Shown here: positions 16,798-26,272 of the stretch, piece by piece
How the letters are laid out: the number at the start of each line of letters is the position of its first letter
How positions within the stretch are numbered: position 1 is the first letter of the stretch
Assembly: GCF_001651865.1 (NCBI RefSeq)
Contig: NZ_LPUX01000049.1
Location: forward strand, 1-58,455
Direction: 5' to 3'
DNA: 58,455 bases
DNA from: Sinorhizobium glycinis
GTDB taxonomy: Bacteria > Pseudomonadota > Alphaproteobacteria > Rhizobiales > Rhizobiaceae
Program-made: the position numbers and the translations under genes
The notes under the pieces: model-generated
Seen by the model: only the letters and a program-made list of their open reading frames with translations
Told to the model about the DNA's origin: nothing
Database searches by the model: none

Positions 16798-17712
16798 TCA
16801 GTGCCGCTCGCGGTCGCGTTCCTGCAGATGGCGCGACCAGGTCTCGCTGAACCACGGGGTCAGCAGCGAAACGTCGGCGGCGTGATGAGAACGACTGAGC
16901 CGGCTGTCGACCTCGACGGAGGTCCAGACGGTGAAGTGGGTCAGCTGATGCTTGCCGAAGGTCTGCATCAGCGGGATGTCCGCGGCATCCCGGCCGCGAG
17001 CCACCGGAATGCGGCCAGCCCGTCGCGCATTGTTCTTGGCATCGAACGTGTACCAGCGGTCGCCGAGATATACCTCGAACCAGGCGTTGAAATCCATCGG
17101 CGCCGGACTGTCGGGGACGCCGATGTCGGCCATGTAACCATGAACGTATCGGGCCGGCATGTTCATGCAACGGCAGAGGGCAACGGCCAGATGCGCGTAG
17201 TCGCGGCTGACCCCCAGCCGGTCCTCGTGTGCTTCGAGCGCCGTGCGCATCGCCTGCGCATAGCCGTAGCTGAATACCAGCCGGTCATGCACATAGTCCG
17301 AGATCGCCTGCACCCGTTGCCAGCCTGCCGGAACGTCGCCGAAGAGCCGCCAGGCAAGCCCGCTCAGCCGATCGGTCTCGCAATAGCGGCTGGCGCAAAG
17401 ATAGGGCAGCAGAGAGGGAGGCAGCTTTTCCACCGGCACCGCCTCGGCCAGAGGATCCGAGGCGTCCAGCCGCCCGTCGTCGCTGATGACCGCGTCGTAG
17501 CCGAGCCTGGTTTCACCCTCAGGCAGAACCATGCGCAGGCAAATGTTGTGGTGGGGGTCGGTGATTTCCTCCATCGGAATGAGCGGCGAAGCGACCGGAC
17601 CACGCTCCGTTACGACGGCGTTCCGCCGTTCCTTCGCGACGGACAGAAACGTCATCATCGGCGTCGCATTCGGGCAATCGATGCCAATCTCATAACCGAA
17701 GCGGATGAACAT
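16798..17712 (-). CDS. Transglutaminase-like family protein lacking the catalytic Cys
   Basis: 304 residues of the bacterial transglutaminase-like (COG1305-type) family. An N-terminal beta domain (MFIRFGYEIGIDCPNATPMM) precedes a core with DYVHDRLVFSYGYAQ, then SRDYAHLAVALCRCMNMPARYVHGY. From memory, relatives have a Cys in GVCRDFAHL; here that position is Ser169 (codon AGC). The residue where classical transglutaminases have His (HAW) is Asn209 in DFNAWFEVYL. Asp224 in WYTFDAKNN is retained. It therefore looks like a pseudo-enzyme or one using altered chemistry. The start at 17712 has GGGAGGG 6 nt upstream. It lies between the polyamine-related genes; a link to amine chemistry is speculative. 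Confidence 0.8.
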   Translation of the reverse strand: MFIRFGYEIGIDCPNATPMMTFLSVAKERRNAVVTERGPVASPLIPMEEITDPHHNICLRMVLPEGETRLGYDAVISDDGRLDASDPLAEAVPVEKLPPSLLPYLCASRYCETDRLSGLAWRLFGDVPAGWQRVQAISDYVHDRLVFSYGYAQAMRTALEAHEDRLGVSRDYAHLAVALCRCMNMPARYVHGYMADIGVPDSPAPMDFNAWFEVYLGDRWYTFDAKNNARRAGRIPVARGRDAADIPLMQTFGKHQLTHFTVWTSVEVDSRLSRSHHAADVSLLTPWFSETWSRHLQERDRERH

Positions 17713-17957
17713 GCTCGACCCTCCCCCACTGCGATATTCCTGACACTTGCGCTCCGCGCCTGGAGCGCTGGCGGCGGCCAGGTTAGAACCCGTTCGACGC
17801 TCGATGCCGATGCCTGTTGTTATGAAAAAACTCTGCACTCCTCCGGCGCACATGTCGGCAGGCGGCCTACCCGGGGCCGAGATACTAACGCATCATCGCA
17901 GTGAGCGGAATCGACGTGGGATGGAACCCTGCACCCACCGCAACCGACTCCGCAGAA

Positions 17958-19268
17958 CTACCAGCCAACCATGTCCTTGAAGGAATACCACCAGGAGCCA
18001 ATCGTCGAATATTGCGCCCGGAACATCCGCCCGCCGGGGAAAGGATACCAGGGCAGCTTCTCGAACATGTCGAAGCGCGACTGATCGCCGTCGATCGCCT
18101 CCGCCAGCGTTCGGCCGAAGAGATGCGAGCCGGTGACCCCGTGACCGCTATAGCCGTGGGCGAAATAGGTGTTGGAGCCGATGCGGCCCATCTGCGGCAC
18201 CCGCGTGAAGGAAAGCGCGAAATTGCCGCTCCAGGCATAGTCGATCGTCACGCCCTTCAAACGCGGGAAGACCTTCTCCAGATTGGGCCGAAGCTTCGCC
18301 ACCACATCGGCCGGATCGGTGCCGCCATAGACGGTGCCGCCGCCAAAGATCATCCGCTTGTCGGCCGACAGCCGGAAATAATCGAGAATGTAGCGCACGT
18401 CCTCCACGCACATATCGCTCGGGATCAGCATATCGGCGAGTTCCTCGCCGAGCGGGGCCGTGGTGATCATCTGGGTCGAGACCGGCATGACGCGCGAGAC
18501 GAGCTCAGGCACCGCGTCGCCGAGGTAGGCATTGCCGCAGAGCACGACGATGCGGGCGGAGACTTCCCCCTCGCGGGTGTAGACGGTCGGCCGCGCCGCT
18601 CTGTGGTCGACGCGGGTCACCGGCGACATCTCGTAGATTACGCCGCCGAGGCTCTCGAAGGCGCGTGCCTCGCCAAGCACCAGATTGAGCGGATGCATAT
18701 GGCCGCCGCTGATGTCGAGCATGCCGCCGCAATAGGCTTCGGAATTGACGAGCTTGCGCAGCGCCTCCCGGTCGAGCAGCAGGTGGTCGTCCATGCCGTA
18801 TCTGCGCCAGAGCGCCTGCTTGGCTTCCAGCTCCTTCATATGCGCGCCGGTGTAGGCGGCATAGATGTTGCCGGATTTCAGGTCGCAATCGATCCGATAT
18901 TGGCTGACGAGCCGACGGATGATGCGCCCGCCCTCCTGGACAAGGCCGCCGATGAAGCGCGCCGCATCTTCGCCGTAGCGATTCTGGATCGTCGACAGGC
19001 TGGCGTTGAGGCCATTGACGATCTGGCCGCCATTGCGTCCCGAAGCGCCCCAACCCACCTGAGCGCCCTCCACCACCGCAACTTTGTAGCCTTTCTCGGC
19101 GAGATGAATGGCCGTCGACAAACCCGTGTAACCAGCGCCGACGACGCAGATGTCGGTTTCAACGTGCCCCTCGAGCTTGACCGGCGTGCGGAGAATGTTG
19201 CGGGAGGCAGCGTAATAGCTCGTCGGATAGCGCCCGTCGCCGGCATAGGAGTTCGTGACGCCTGCCAT
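17958..19268 (-). CDS. puuB: FAD-dependent oxidoreductase, gamma-glutamylputrescine oxidase-like
   Basis: 436 residues of the DAO/PuuB family. The dinucleotide-binding motif CVVGAGYTGLSTAIHLAEKG is at about 42-61, followed by GASGRNGGQIVNG, and the C-terminal FAD contact is FAHGYSGHGVTG. PuuB oxidises gamma-glutamylputrescine to the aldehyde with release of ammonia and H2O2. Two adjacent ATGs (19271 and 19268) share a GGGGA site, so the exact start is uncertain by one codon. A putrescine-pathway role agrees with the polyamine importer and aldehyde dehydrogenase nearby, but no PuuA glutamate-putrescine ligase is in the window. Other secondary amines remain possible. Confidence 0.8.
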   Translation of the reverse strand: MAGVTNSYAGDGRYPTSYYAASRNILRTPVKLEGHVETDICVVGAGYTGLSTAIHLAEKGYKVAVVEGAQVGWGASGRNGGQIVNGLNASLSTIQNRYGEDAARFIGGLVQEGGRIIRRLVSQYRIDCDLKSGNIYAAYTGAHMKELEAKQALWRRYGMDDHLLLDREALRKLVNSEAYCGGMLDISGGHMHPLNLVLGEARAFESLGGVIYEMSPVTRVDHRAARPTVYTREGEVSARIVVLCGNAYLGDAVPELVSRVMPVSTQMITTAPLGEELADMLIPSDMCVEDVRYILDYFRLSADKRMIFGGGTVYGGTDPADVVAKLRPNLEKVFPRLKGVTIDYAWSGNFALSFTRVPQMGRIGSNTYFAHGYSGHGVTGSHLFGRTLAEAIDGDQSRFDMFEKLPWYPFPGGRMFRAQYSTIGSWWYSFKDMVGW

Positions 19269-19360
19269 CATTCTTCCCCAGCTATGGCCCTGATGACGGG
19301 AAGGCATATCGCAAATCTCGCCCCTTGACCATGCGATCCACCCTCTGCATATTGCTCAGA

Positions 19361-19370
19361 TGTCAGACCA
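19361..19370. promoter_or_regulatory. FadR-type operator candidate
   Basis: TGTCAGACCA contains GT-nnn-AC, the core of operators bound by FadR/GntR regulators. It lies 15 bp before the chosen start of the FadR-type gene, in the 117-bp region divergent from the PuuB-like gene. The core is short, so chance occurrence cannot be excluded. Confidence 0.4.
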
Positions 19371-19385
19371 ATTTTGGGAATGCGG

Positions 19386-20102
19386 ATGCCCGAGCCGGAG
19401 AAAGCGACGCTTCTGCCCCTGCCCCCGGTGGATCGGGTGCAGCAGGTGATTTCCGCTCTTGCCGACTATGTCCAACGCTCCGGATTGAAGCCCGGCGACC
19501 GGCTTCCGGCCGAACGGGAACTGATGGCGGCGCTCGCCGTCGGCCGATCCACGGTTCGCGAGGTCATCAGCCATTTCCAGGCGCTCGGCGTCGTCGAGGC
19601 GCGCAAGGGCAGCGGCACCTATCTGTTGCGTGCCATTTCCGGCGCCACCATCCACATGCCGCTCACCCTCGATACCCGTCACCTTCGCGACGCGCTCCTC
19701 CAGACGCTGGAAGTTCGTCGCGGCATCGAGGTCGAGGCAGGCATGGTCGCCGCCCGCCGCCGCACCGATGCCGATCTCATCAACATCGAAACGAAGCTCG
19801 ACGAAATGGAGCGCGTTCATCTTGCCAAGGGCACTTCCGGCCCGGAGGACCTCGCCTTCCACCTGGCGATCTACGATGCGACCCACAACCCGCTCTTCCG
19901 GCAATTGCTCGAGCAGATGCGCGAGGCCTTCGAGCGCTTCTGGGAAAAGCCTTTCGACCGACCCGATTTCGCGCGACGGTCCTTTCCCTTTCACCGCACG
20001 CTCTTCGACGCGATCGCGTCGCAGGATCCGGAGGCCGCCCGGGAAGAAACACTGAAAATCCTCGCGATCGTCGAGGAAGACATCAAGGAAATGTCCAAAT
20101 GA
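19386..20102 (+). CDS. GntR-family regulator, FadR/FCD subfamily
   Basis: 238 residues. The N-terminal winged HTH (about 20-80) contains GLKPGDRLPAERELMAALAVGRSTVREVISHFQALGVVEARKGSGT-type features. The C-terminal all-helical FCD domain has conserved acidic/His ligand positions (FHLAIYDATHNP, FHRTLFDAI). The start at 19386 follows GGGAA; ATG 19380 is an alternative. Its stop overlaps the start of the cystathionine lyase-like gene by ATGA, so it is co-transcribed with that enzyme and probably with the sugar-type importer. Likely a local repressor responding to the imported substrate. Confidence 0.88.
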   Translation: MPEPEKATLLPLPPVDRVQQVISALADYVQRSGLKPGDRLPAERELMAALAVGRSTVREVISHFQALGVVEARKGSGTYLLRAISGATIHMPLTLDTRHLRDALLQTLEVRRGIEVEAGMVAARRRTDADLINIETKLDEMERVHLAKGTSGPEDLAFHLAIYDATHNPLFRQLLEQMREAFERFWEKPFDRPDFARRSFPFHRTLFDAIASQDPEAAREETLKILAIVEEDIKEMSK

Positions 20103-21271
20103 ATGACGGCTTCGATCCGTTCGACAGAGCCTCGCTGATTGCCGCCCATGACGAGGCCCATGCCTTCGACGCCGTCGTTCCGCCGATCGTCCAGACCTCA
20201 CTCTTCACCTTCAAGGACTATGACGAGATGATCGCCTCCTACCGGGGCGAACGCGTCCGGCCGATCTACACCCGCGGCCTCAATCCGACCGTCCGGCTGT
20301 TCGAGGAGATGCTGGCGAAACTGGAAGGCGCCGAGGACGCGATCGGCTTTGCCAGCGGCATGTCGGCGATCTCCTCCACCGTGCTTACCTTCGTCGAGCC
20401 GGGCGACCGCATCGTGGCGGTGAAGCATGTATATCCCGATGCTTTCCGGCTCTTCGGCACCCATCTGAAGCGCATGCGCATCGAGGTCACCTATGTCGAC
20501 GGACGCGACGAGGAGGCGGTTGCCAAGGCACTTCCCGGCGCCAAGCTCTTCTACATGGAAAGCCCGACCAGCTGGGTCATGGATACCCATGACGTGGCAG
20601 CGCTGGCCGCGGTTGCCAAGGCGCAAGGGATCGTCACCGTCATCGACAACAGCTGGGCGAGCCCGGTGTTCCAGCAGCCGATTTCGCTCGGCGTCGATCT
20701 GGTCATCCACTCGGCCTCGAAATATTTGAGCGGCCACAGCGACGTCGTCGCCGGTGTCGTCGCCGGCTCCAGTGATCTGGTCGGCCGCATCCGCTCCGAA
20801 GCCTATCCCTACCTCGGCGGCAAGCTCTCCCCCTTCGATGCCTGGCTGCTGATCCGGGGCCTGCGCACCCTGCCGATCCGGATGAAGGCGCATGAGCGCT
20901 CGGCGCTCGCCGTCGCCCGGCGCCTGCAGGAGCATCCGCTGGTCGAAACCGTCTGCCATCCGGGCCTCGGCAATCACCTGCCGCCGGGCCTTTTCGGGAC
21001 GTCCGGCCTCTTCTCCTTCATCTTTCGCGAGGGCGTCGACGTGCGCCGCTTCGCCGATCACCTGCAGCTCTTCAAGCTCGGCGTCTCCTGGGGTGGCCAC
21101 GAAAGCCTTATCGTCCCGGGCGAGGTCGTGCTGGCGCAGAAAGCCCAACCCAATTCCGCGGCCGCCTTCGGCATTTCTCCGCGGTCGGTACGGCTCCATG
21201 TCGGCCTGGAGGGAACGGAGGCCCTCTGGAGCGATCTCGAAGCGGCGCTCGACGCCGCTTCGTCAGGCTGA
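20099..21271 (+). CDS. metC: Cystathionine beta-lyase-like PLP enzyme (Cys/Met metabolism family)
   Basis: 390 residues of the Cys/Met-metabolism PLP family. Visible motifs are VVPPIVQTSLFTF, YTRGLNPTVRLFEEMLAKLEGAE, SGMSAIS near 85, and the PLP-lysine motif SASKYLSGHSD with Lys208. Most members cleave cystathionine or other thioethers or perform gamma-elimination. Translationally coupled (4-bp ATGA overlap) to the FadR-type regulator and 85 bp upstream of a sugar-type ABC importer. That context is unusual for a housekeeping MetC and suggests a catabolic C-S lyase acting on an imported S-containing compound. The specific reaction is inferred. Confidence 0.82.
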   Translation: MNDGFDPFDRASLIAAHDEAHAFDAVVPPIVQTSLFTFKDYDEMIASYRGERVRPIYTRGLNPTVRLFEEMLAKLEGAEDAIGFASGMSAISSTVLTFVEPGDRIVAVKHVYPDAFRLFGTHLKRMRIEVTYVDGRDEEAVAKALPGAKLFYMESPTSWVMDTHDVAALAAVAKAQGIVTVIDNSWASPVFQQPISLGVDLVIHSASKYLSGHSDVVAGVVAGSSDLVGRIRSEAYPYLGGKLSPFDAWLLIRGLRTLPIRMKAHERSALAVARRLQEHPLVETVCHPGLGNHLPPGLFGTSGLFSFIFREGVDVRRFADHLQLFKLGVSWGGHESLIVPGEVVLAQKAQPNSAAAFGISPRSVRLHVGLEGTEALWSDLEAALDAASSG

Positions 21272-21356
21272 CGACGAGCGGGATGGGAAAGCGTGAGCGG
21301 TTTCCCACTCCCGCCCTTAGGAAACTCAATCAACGCCAACAAAAAAGGGAACAAAA

Positions 21357-22619
21357 ATGAGGAAACTGATCACAGCCACCCTGCTCGCCACGCTGATGGC
21401 CGGCAGCGCGCTTGCCGATACCAAGTTGAAGCTGGTCGAGGTCATCACCAGCCCCGAGCGCACCGAAACGCTGAAATCGATCGTCGCCAAGTTCGAGGCG
21501 GCGAATCCCGGCACCACCGTCGAGATCATCTCGTTGCCCTGGGGCGAGGCCTTCCAGAAATTCGCCACCATGGTCTCGGCCGGCGAAATCCCGGACGTGA
21601 TGGAAATGCCCGATACCTGGCTGTCGCTCTACGCCAATAACGGTATGCTCGAGAGCCTGGAACCCTACCTCGCCAAGTGGGAGCACACGCCCGGCCTCAC
21701 CGAGCGCGCCCTGGAACTCGGCCGCGACGTCAACGACACCGCCTATATGCTGCCCTACGGCTTTTATCTCCGGGCGATGTTCTACAACAAGAAACTGCTC
21801 TCGGAGGCAGGTGTCGCCGAACCGCCGAAGACGATGGACGATTTCGTGAAGGCGTCCGAGGCGGTCGCGAAGCTGCCGGGCAAATCCGGCTACTGCCTGC
21901 GCGGCGGTCCGGGCGGGCTCAATGGCTGGGTGATGTTCGGCGCCACCATGGCCGGCGACAACACGTTCTTCAAGGAGGACGGTACCTCGACGATGAACAG
22001 CGAAGGCTGGGTCAAGGGTCTCACCTGGGTCATCGACCTCTACAAGAAGGGTCTGGCGCCGAAGGACAGCGTCAACTGGGGCTTCAACGAAATCGTCGCC
22101 GGCTTCTATAGCGGCACCTGCGCCTTTCTCGACCAGGATCCGGACGCGCTGATCGCCATTGCGCAGCGCATGAAGCCCGAGGATTTTGGCGTCACCACCA
22201 TGCCGAAGGGACCGAGCGGCAAGGCCTTCGCCACGATCGGCTTCGCCGGCTGGTCGATGCTTTCGGCAAGCCAGAACAAGGACCTTTCCTGGAAGCTGAT
22301 CGAAACGCTCGAAGGCCCGGAAGGCAATATCGAGTGGAACAAGCGCACCGGCGCGCTGCCGGTCCACAAGTCGGCTGAGAAGGACCCCTTCTATGCGAGC
22401 CCGCAGTTCAAGGGCTGGTTCGACGAACTGGCCGACAAAGACGTCGTCCTGACCGTCATGCCGACCTACCTCGAGGAATTCGCCTTCTTCAAGGATTCGC
22501 TCGCGATCAAGACGAGCCAGGAAGCACTGCTCGGCGACATCACGCCGGAGGAACTCGCCAATCAATGGGCGGACTACCTGACCAAGGCGCAGCAGAAGTA
22601 CCTGGCGAACAAGAAGTAA
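21357..22619 (+). CDS. Extracellular solute-binding protein, family 1 (sugar type)
   Basis: 420 residues with a Sec signal peptide (MRKLITATLLATLMAGSALA, cleavage near ALA-DTK). The mature part matches family-1 binding proteins of carbohydrate importers (FEAANPGTTVEIISLPWGEAFQKF-type start; MLPYGFYLRAMFYNKK at about 130-145; FAGWSMLSAS). It binds the ligand in the periplasm for the two permeases and ATPase encoded downstream. A perfect hairpin separates it from the first permease gene. Ligand unknown; a glycosylated or S-containing compound would fit the lyase next door. Confidence 0.87.
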   Translation: MRKLITATLLATLMAGSALADTKLKLVEVITSPERTETLKSIVAKFEAANPGTTVEIISLPWGEAFQKFATMVSAGEIPDVMEMPDTWLSLYANNGMLESLEPYLAKWEHTPGLTERALELGRDVNDTAYMLPYGFYLRAMFYNKKLLSEAGVAEPPKTMDDFVKASEAVAKLPGKSGYCLRGGPGGLNGWVMFGATMAGDNTFFKEDGTSTMNSEGWVKGLTWVIDLYKKGLAPKDSVNWGFNEIVAGFYSGTCAFLDQDPDALIAIAQRMKPEDFGVTTMPKGPSGKAFATIGFAGWSMLSASQNKDLSWKLIETLEGPEGNIEWNKRTGALPVHKSAEKDPFYASPQFKGWFDELADKDVVLTVMPTYLEEFAFFKDSLAIKTSQEALLGDITPEELANQWADYLTKAQQKYLANKK

Positions 22620-22627
22620 GTCGGCAG

Positions 22628-22654
22628 AAGGGCGGCAGGTGATCTGCCGCCCTT
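22628..22654 (+). promoter_or_regulatory. Perfect 11-bp intercistronic hairpin after the sugar binding-protein gene
   Basis: AAGGGCGGCAG (22628-22638) pairs perfectly with CTGCCGCCCTT (22644-22654) around the loop GTGAT, starting 8 nt after the stop codon. The same arrangement follows the binding-protein genes at 7753 and 10285. Confidence 0.75.
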
Positions 22655-22707
22655 TGTCACGATGAGAGAGGCCCGACCCACGGGGCGGCCAGGAGGAACT
22701 CGGATCG

Positions 22708-23643
22708 ATGGATTATGCCGTACGCCAGCAGGGCCTCTCCGCAGACCGCCGGCCGCTGACGAAGCGCATCGCGGACGCATCGGCGCCCTATCTCTATAGC
22801 GCGCCGGCGCTGATCCTGATCGTCACGGTGATGCTGGTGCCGCTGGTGCTCGGCGTCTCCTATGCGTTCCGCGACGTCCAGCTCCTCAACCCCTTCTCCG
22901 GTGCCTTCATCGGTCTCGACCATTTCCGGGCCCTGTCTCAGGACGAGGCCTTCTTTCGCTCGTTGCGCAACACGCTCTGGTGGACCGGCGCATCGGTTCT
23001 TCTTCAGTTTGCCTTCGGCCTGATCCTGGCGCTCTTGCTCGACAAGCCGTTTCGCGGCCGCGCCATCGCCCAGGCGCTCGTCTTCCTGCCCTGGGCGGTC
23101 CCGAGCTTCCTTGCCGGCCTCAACTGGGCCTGGCTCTTCAACCCCGTCGTCGGGCCGCTGCCGCACTGGCTCTACGCGCTCGGGATCATGAGCCAGCCGG
23201 CCAACATCCTCTCCGATCCTGAGCTTGCCATGTGGGGACCGATCGTCGCCAATATCTGGTGGGGCATTCCCTTCTTCGCGATCACCCTGCTTGCCGCGCT
23301 GCAGGCGATCCCGCGCGACCTCTACGAGGCGGCGAGCATCGACGGCGCCGGCGCCTTCCAGCGCTTCCTGTCGATCACGTTGCCGTTCCTCGCGCCGACG
23401 ATCGCCATCACCATCCTGCTTCGCACCGTCTGGATCTCGAATTTCGCCGATCTCATCATCGTCATGACCAATGGCGGCCCGGCCGATCGCACCCAGATCG
23501 TCGCCAGCTACATCTTCACCCAGGCCTTCAAGCGGCTCGATTTCGGCTATGCCTCGGCGATCGCGCTAGTGCTGCTCGCCCTGCTCCTCGCCTATTCGCT
23601 GCTGATCGTCATCCTCAGACAGTGGCTCCTGAGCAAGGATTGA
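22708..23643 (+). CDS. Sugar-type ABC transporter permease (MalF/UgpA class)
   Basis: 311 residues with six predicted helices. After a cytoplasmic N-terminus comes the helix YLYSAPALILIVTVMLVPLVLG (about 30-52). The EAA loop DLYEAASIDGAGAFQRFLSITLP lies at about 205-228. It partners with the following permease and the UgpC-like ATPase. The start at 22708 follows AGGAGG, which gives a strong ribosome-binding site. Confidence 0.9.
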   Translation: MDYAVRQQGLSADRRPLTKRIADASAPYLYSAPALILIVTVMLVPLVLGVSYAFRDVQLLNPFSGAFIGLDHFRALSQDEAFFRSLRNTLWWTGASVLLQFAFGLILALLLDKPFRGRAIAQALVFLPWAVPSFLAGLNWAWLFNPVVGPLPHWLYALGIMSQPANILSDPELAMWGPIVANIWWGIPFFAITLLAALQAIPRDLYEAASIDGAGAFQRFLSITLPFLAPTIAITILLRTVWISNFADLIIVMTNGGPADRTQIVASYIFTQAFKRLDFGYASAIALVLLALLLAYSLLIVILRQWLLSKD

Positions 23644-23647
23644 ACCG

Positions 23648-24481
23648 ATGCGCGCCAAATCAGCCTTCCTCACCGTCGCGCACCGCCTGGCGATCCTCGC
23701 CTATATCGCCTTCGCGCTCTTTCCGCTGTTCTGGCTGCTGAAGGTGGCGGTGACGCCCAACGACCTGCTCTATTCCGAAGGCATCCGCCTCTGGCCGTCG
23801 CGCGCCAGCCTCGAGCATTTCGATTTCGTGCTGAGGCACAGCGCCTTCCCGGTGTTCTTCCGCAACAGCCTGATCGTCTCAGGCTCGACGGCCGTGGTCG
23901 TGACGATCCTCGCCTCGCTTTCCGGCTATGCACTGTCGCGCTTCCGCTTCCGCGGCAAATACTGGCTGGTGACGCTGATGCTGCTGACGCAGATGTTTCC
24001 GCTGGTCATGCTCGTCGCGCCGATCTTCAAGATCCTCTCGCCGCTGGGGCTGACCAACAGCCTGACCGGGCTTGTCATCGTCTACAGCGCCTTCAACGTT
24101 CCCTTCGCCACCTTCCTGATGCAGTCCTTCTTCGACGGCATTCCGAAGGATCTGGAGGAGGCGGCGATGATCGACGGCGCCACGCAATTCGTCGCCTTTC
24201 GCCAGATCATCCTGCCGCTGACGCTGCCCGGCATCGCCGCCACGCTCGGCTTCGTCTTCACCGCCGCCTGGAGCGAACTGCTCTTCTCGCTGATGCTGAT
24301 CTCCGGCAACGAGCAGGCGACGTTCCCGGTCGGGCTTCTTTCCTTCGTCTCGAAATTCTCGGTCGACTTCGGTCAGATGATGGCCGCCGGCGTGCTGGCG
24401 CTGATCCCGGCCTGCCTCTTCTTCCTGCTCATTCAACGCTATCTCGTCCAGGGCCTCACGGCCGGCGCGGTCAAAGGCTGA
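23648..24481 (+). CDS. Sugar-type ABC transporter permease (MalG/UgpE class)
   Basis: 277 residues, second inner-membrane subunit. It has an N-terminal helix (LAYIAFALFPLFWLLKVAV) and an EAA loop (DLEEAAMIDGATQFVAFRQIILPL) at about 170-195. It starts 4 bp after the preceding permease and is clearly in the same operon. Confidence 0.9.
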   Translation: MRAKSAFLTVAHRLAILAYIAFALFPLFWLLKVAVTPNDLLYSEGIRLWPSRASLEHFDFVLRHSAFPVFFRNSLIVSGSTAVVVTILASLSGYALSRFRFRGKYWLVTLMLLTQMFPLVMLVAPIFKILSPLGLTNSLTGLVIVYSAFNVPFATFLMQSFFDGIPKDLEEAAMIDGATQFVAFRQIILPLTLPGIAATLGFVFTAAWSELLFSLMLISGNEQATFPVGLLSFVSKFSVDFGQMMAAGVLALIPACLFFLLIQRYLVQGLTAGAVKG

Positions 24482-24495
24482 GGGTTAGACTAGTC

Positions 24496-25563
<1,068 letters not shown>

Positions 25564-25748
25564 CGGGAGGTGCTTTTCCTCGGCCGGCTACCCTGAAGGA
25601 GCAATTGACTTCTCCCGGGCGAGGACTAGCTTCCTTTCTGTCGCAAGTATCAACCGCTCCGGCGCGCATTCTTAGAGAGCAAGCACCGCCAAAGCCAGAT
25701 CTGACGATACTCTTCTTTGCCCGCGCCGGGCGAAATTGGGGAAGTATC

Positions 25749-26135
25749 ATGCGAATTGCTGTTGTTGCCTTGTCTTCTTCGGCACTCTTTCTCTGTCCGG
25801 TGGCCGGCCACGCCCAGGAGGGCGACGCCGAGGCCGGAGCGACGGTGTTCAAGAAATGCTCCGCCTGCCACGTCGTGGACAAGGATCAGAACAAGGTCGG
25901 TCCATCGCTTCTGGGCGTCATTGGCCGAACCGCCGGCACCCATGCGGATTTCAAATATTCGAAGGCCATGGTCGATGCGGGCAAGAGCGGGCTCGTCTGG
26001 GACGAGGCGACGCTGCATGAATATCTCCGTGATCCCAAAGCCAAGGTGAAAGGCACCAAGATGGTCTTCCCGGGCCTCAAGAAGGACGAAGAGATCGTCA
26101 ATGTGATCGCCTATCTCAAGCAACACCCCAAATAG
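25749..26135 (+). CDS. Class I cytochrome c (periplasmic)
   Basis: 128 residues with a signal peptide (MRIAVVALSSSALFLCPVAGHA, cleavage about residue 22). A single haem site CSACH (Cys37, Cys40, His41) is followed by the axial Met in KGTKMVFPGL at about 106. The size and KVGPSLLGVIGR-type loop match c550/c552 electron carriers. The start at 25749 follows GGGGAA; the open frame back to 25560 was rejected because it lacks a signal. It precedes an alternative cytochrome oxidase operon on the same strand, so it probably donates electrons to the CuA site of CoxM. Confidence 0.88.
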   Translation: MRIAVVALSSSALFLCPVAGHAQEGDAEAGATVFKKCSACHVVDKDQNKVGPSLLGVIGRTAGTHADFKYSKAMVDAGKSGLVWDEATLHEYLRDPKAKVKGTKMVFPGLKKDEEIVNVIAYLKQHPK

Positions 26136-26146
26136 GAGCATCCCGA

Positions 26147-26172
26147 GGGAAGGCAAAATTCTGCGCCTTCCC
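26147..26172 (+). terminator. Hairpin after the cytochrome c gene
   Basis: GGGAAGGC (26147-26154) pairs with GCCTTCCC (26165-26172) 11 bp after the stop. No U-tract follows, so it may be a weak terminator or an mRNA-stabilising hairpin that raises cytochrome c over oxidase expression. Confidence 0.45.
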
Positions 26173-26272
26173 GACGATTTGCCAGTATTATCCGTTCGTG
26201 CAATAATTGTGATCGGAACGCTGCGGATTGCGTATTCGCCTCACGGCCAATCGCGGCGGGGAGGGACTGGAA

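Noticed and set aside
19325..20098. Extension of the cystathionine lyase-like gene to 19325
   Set aside because: It overlaps the FadR-type gene; ATG 20099 in the ATGA overlap is the natural start.
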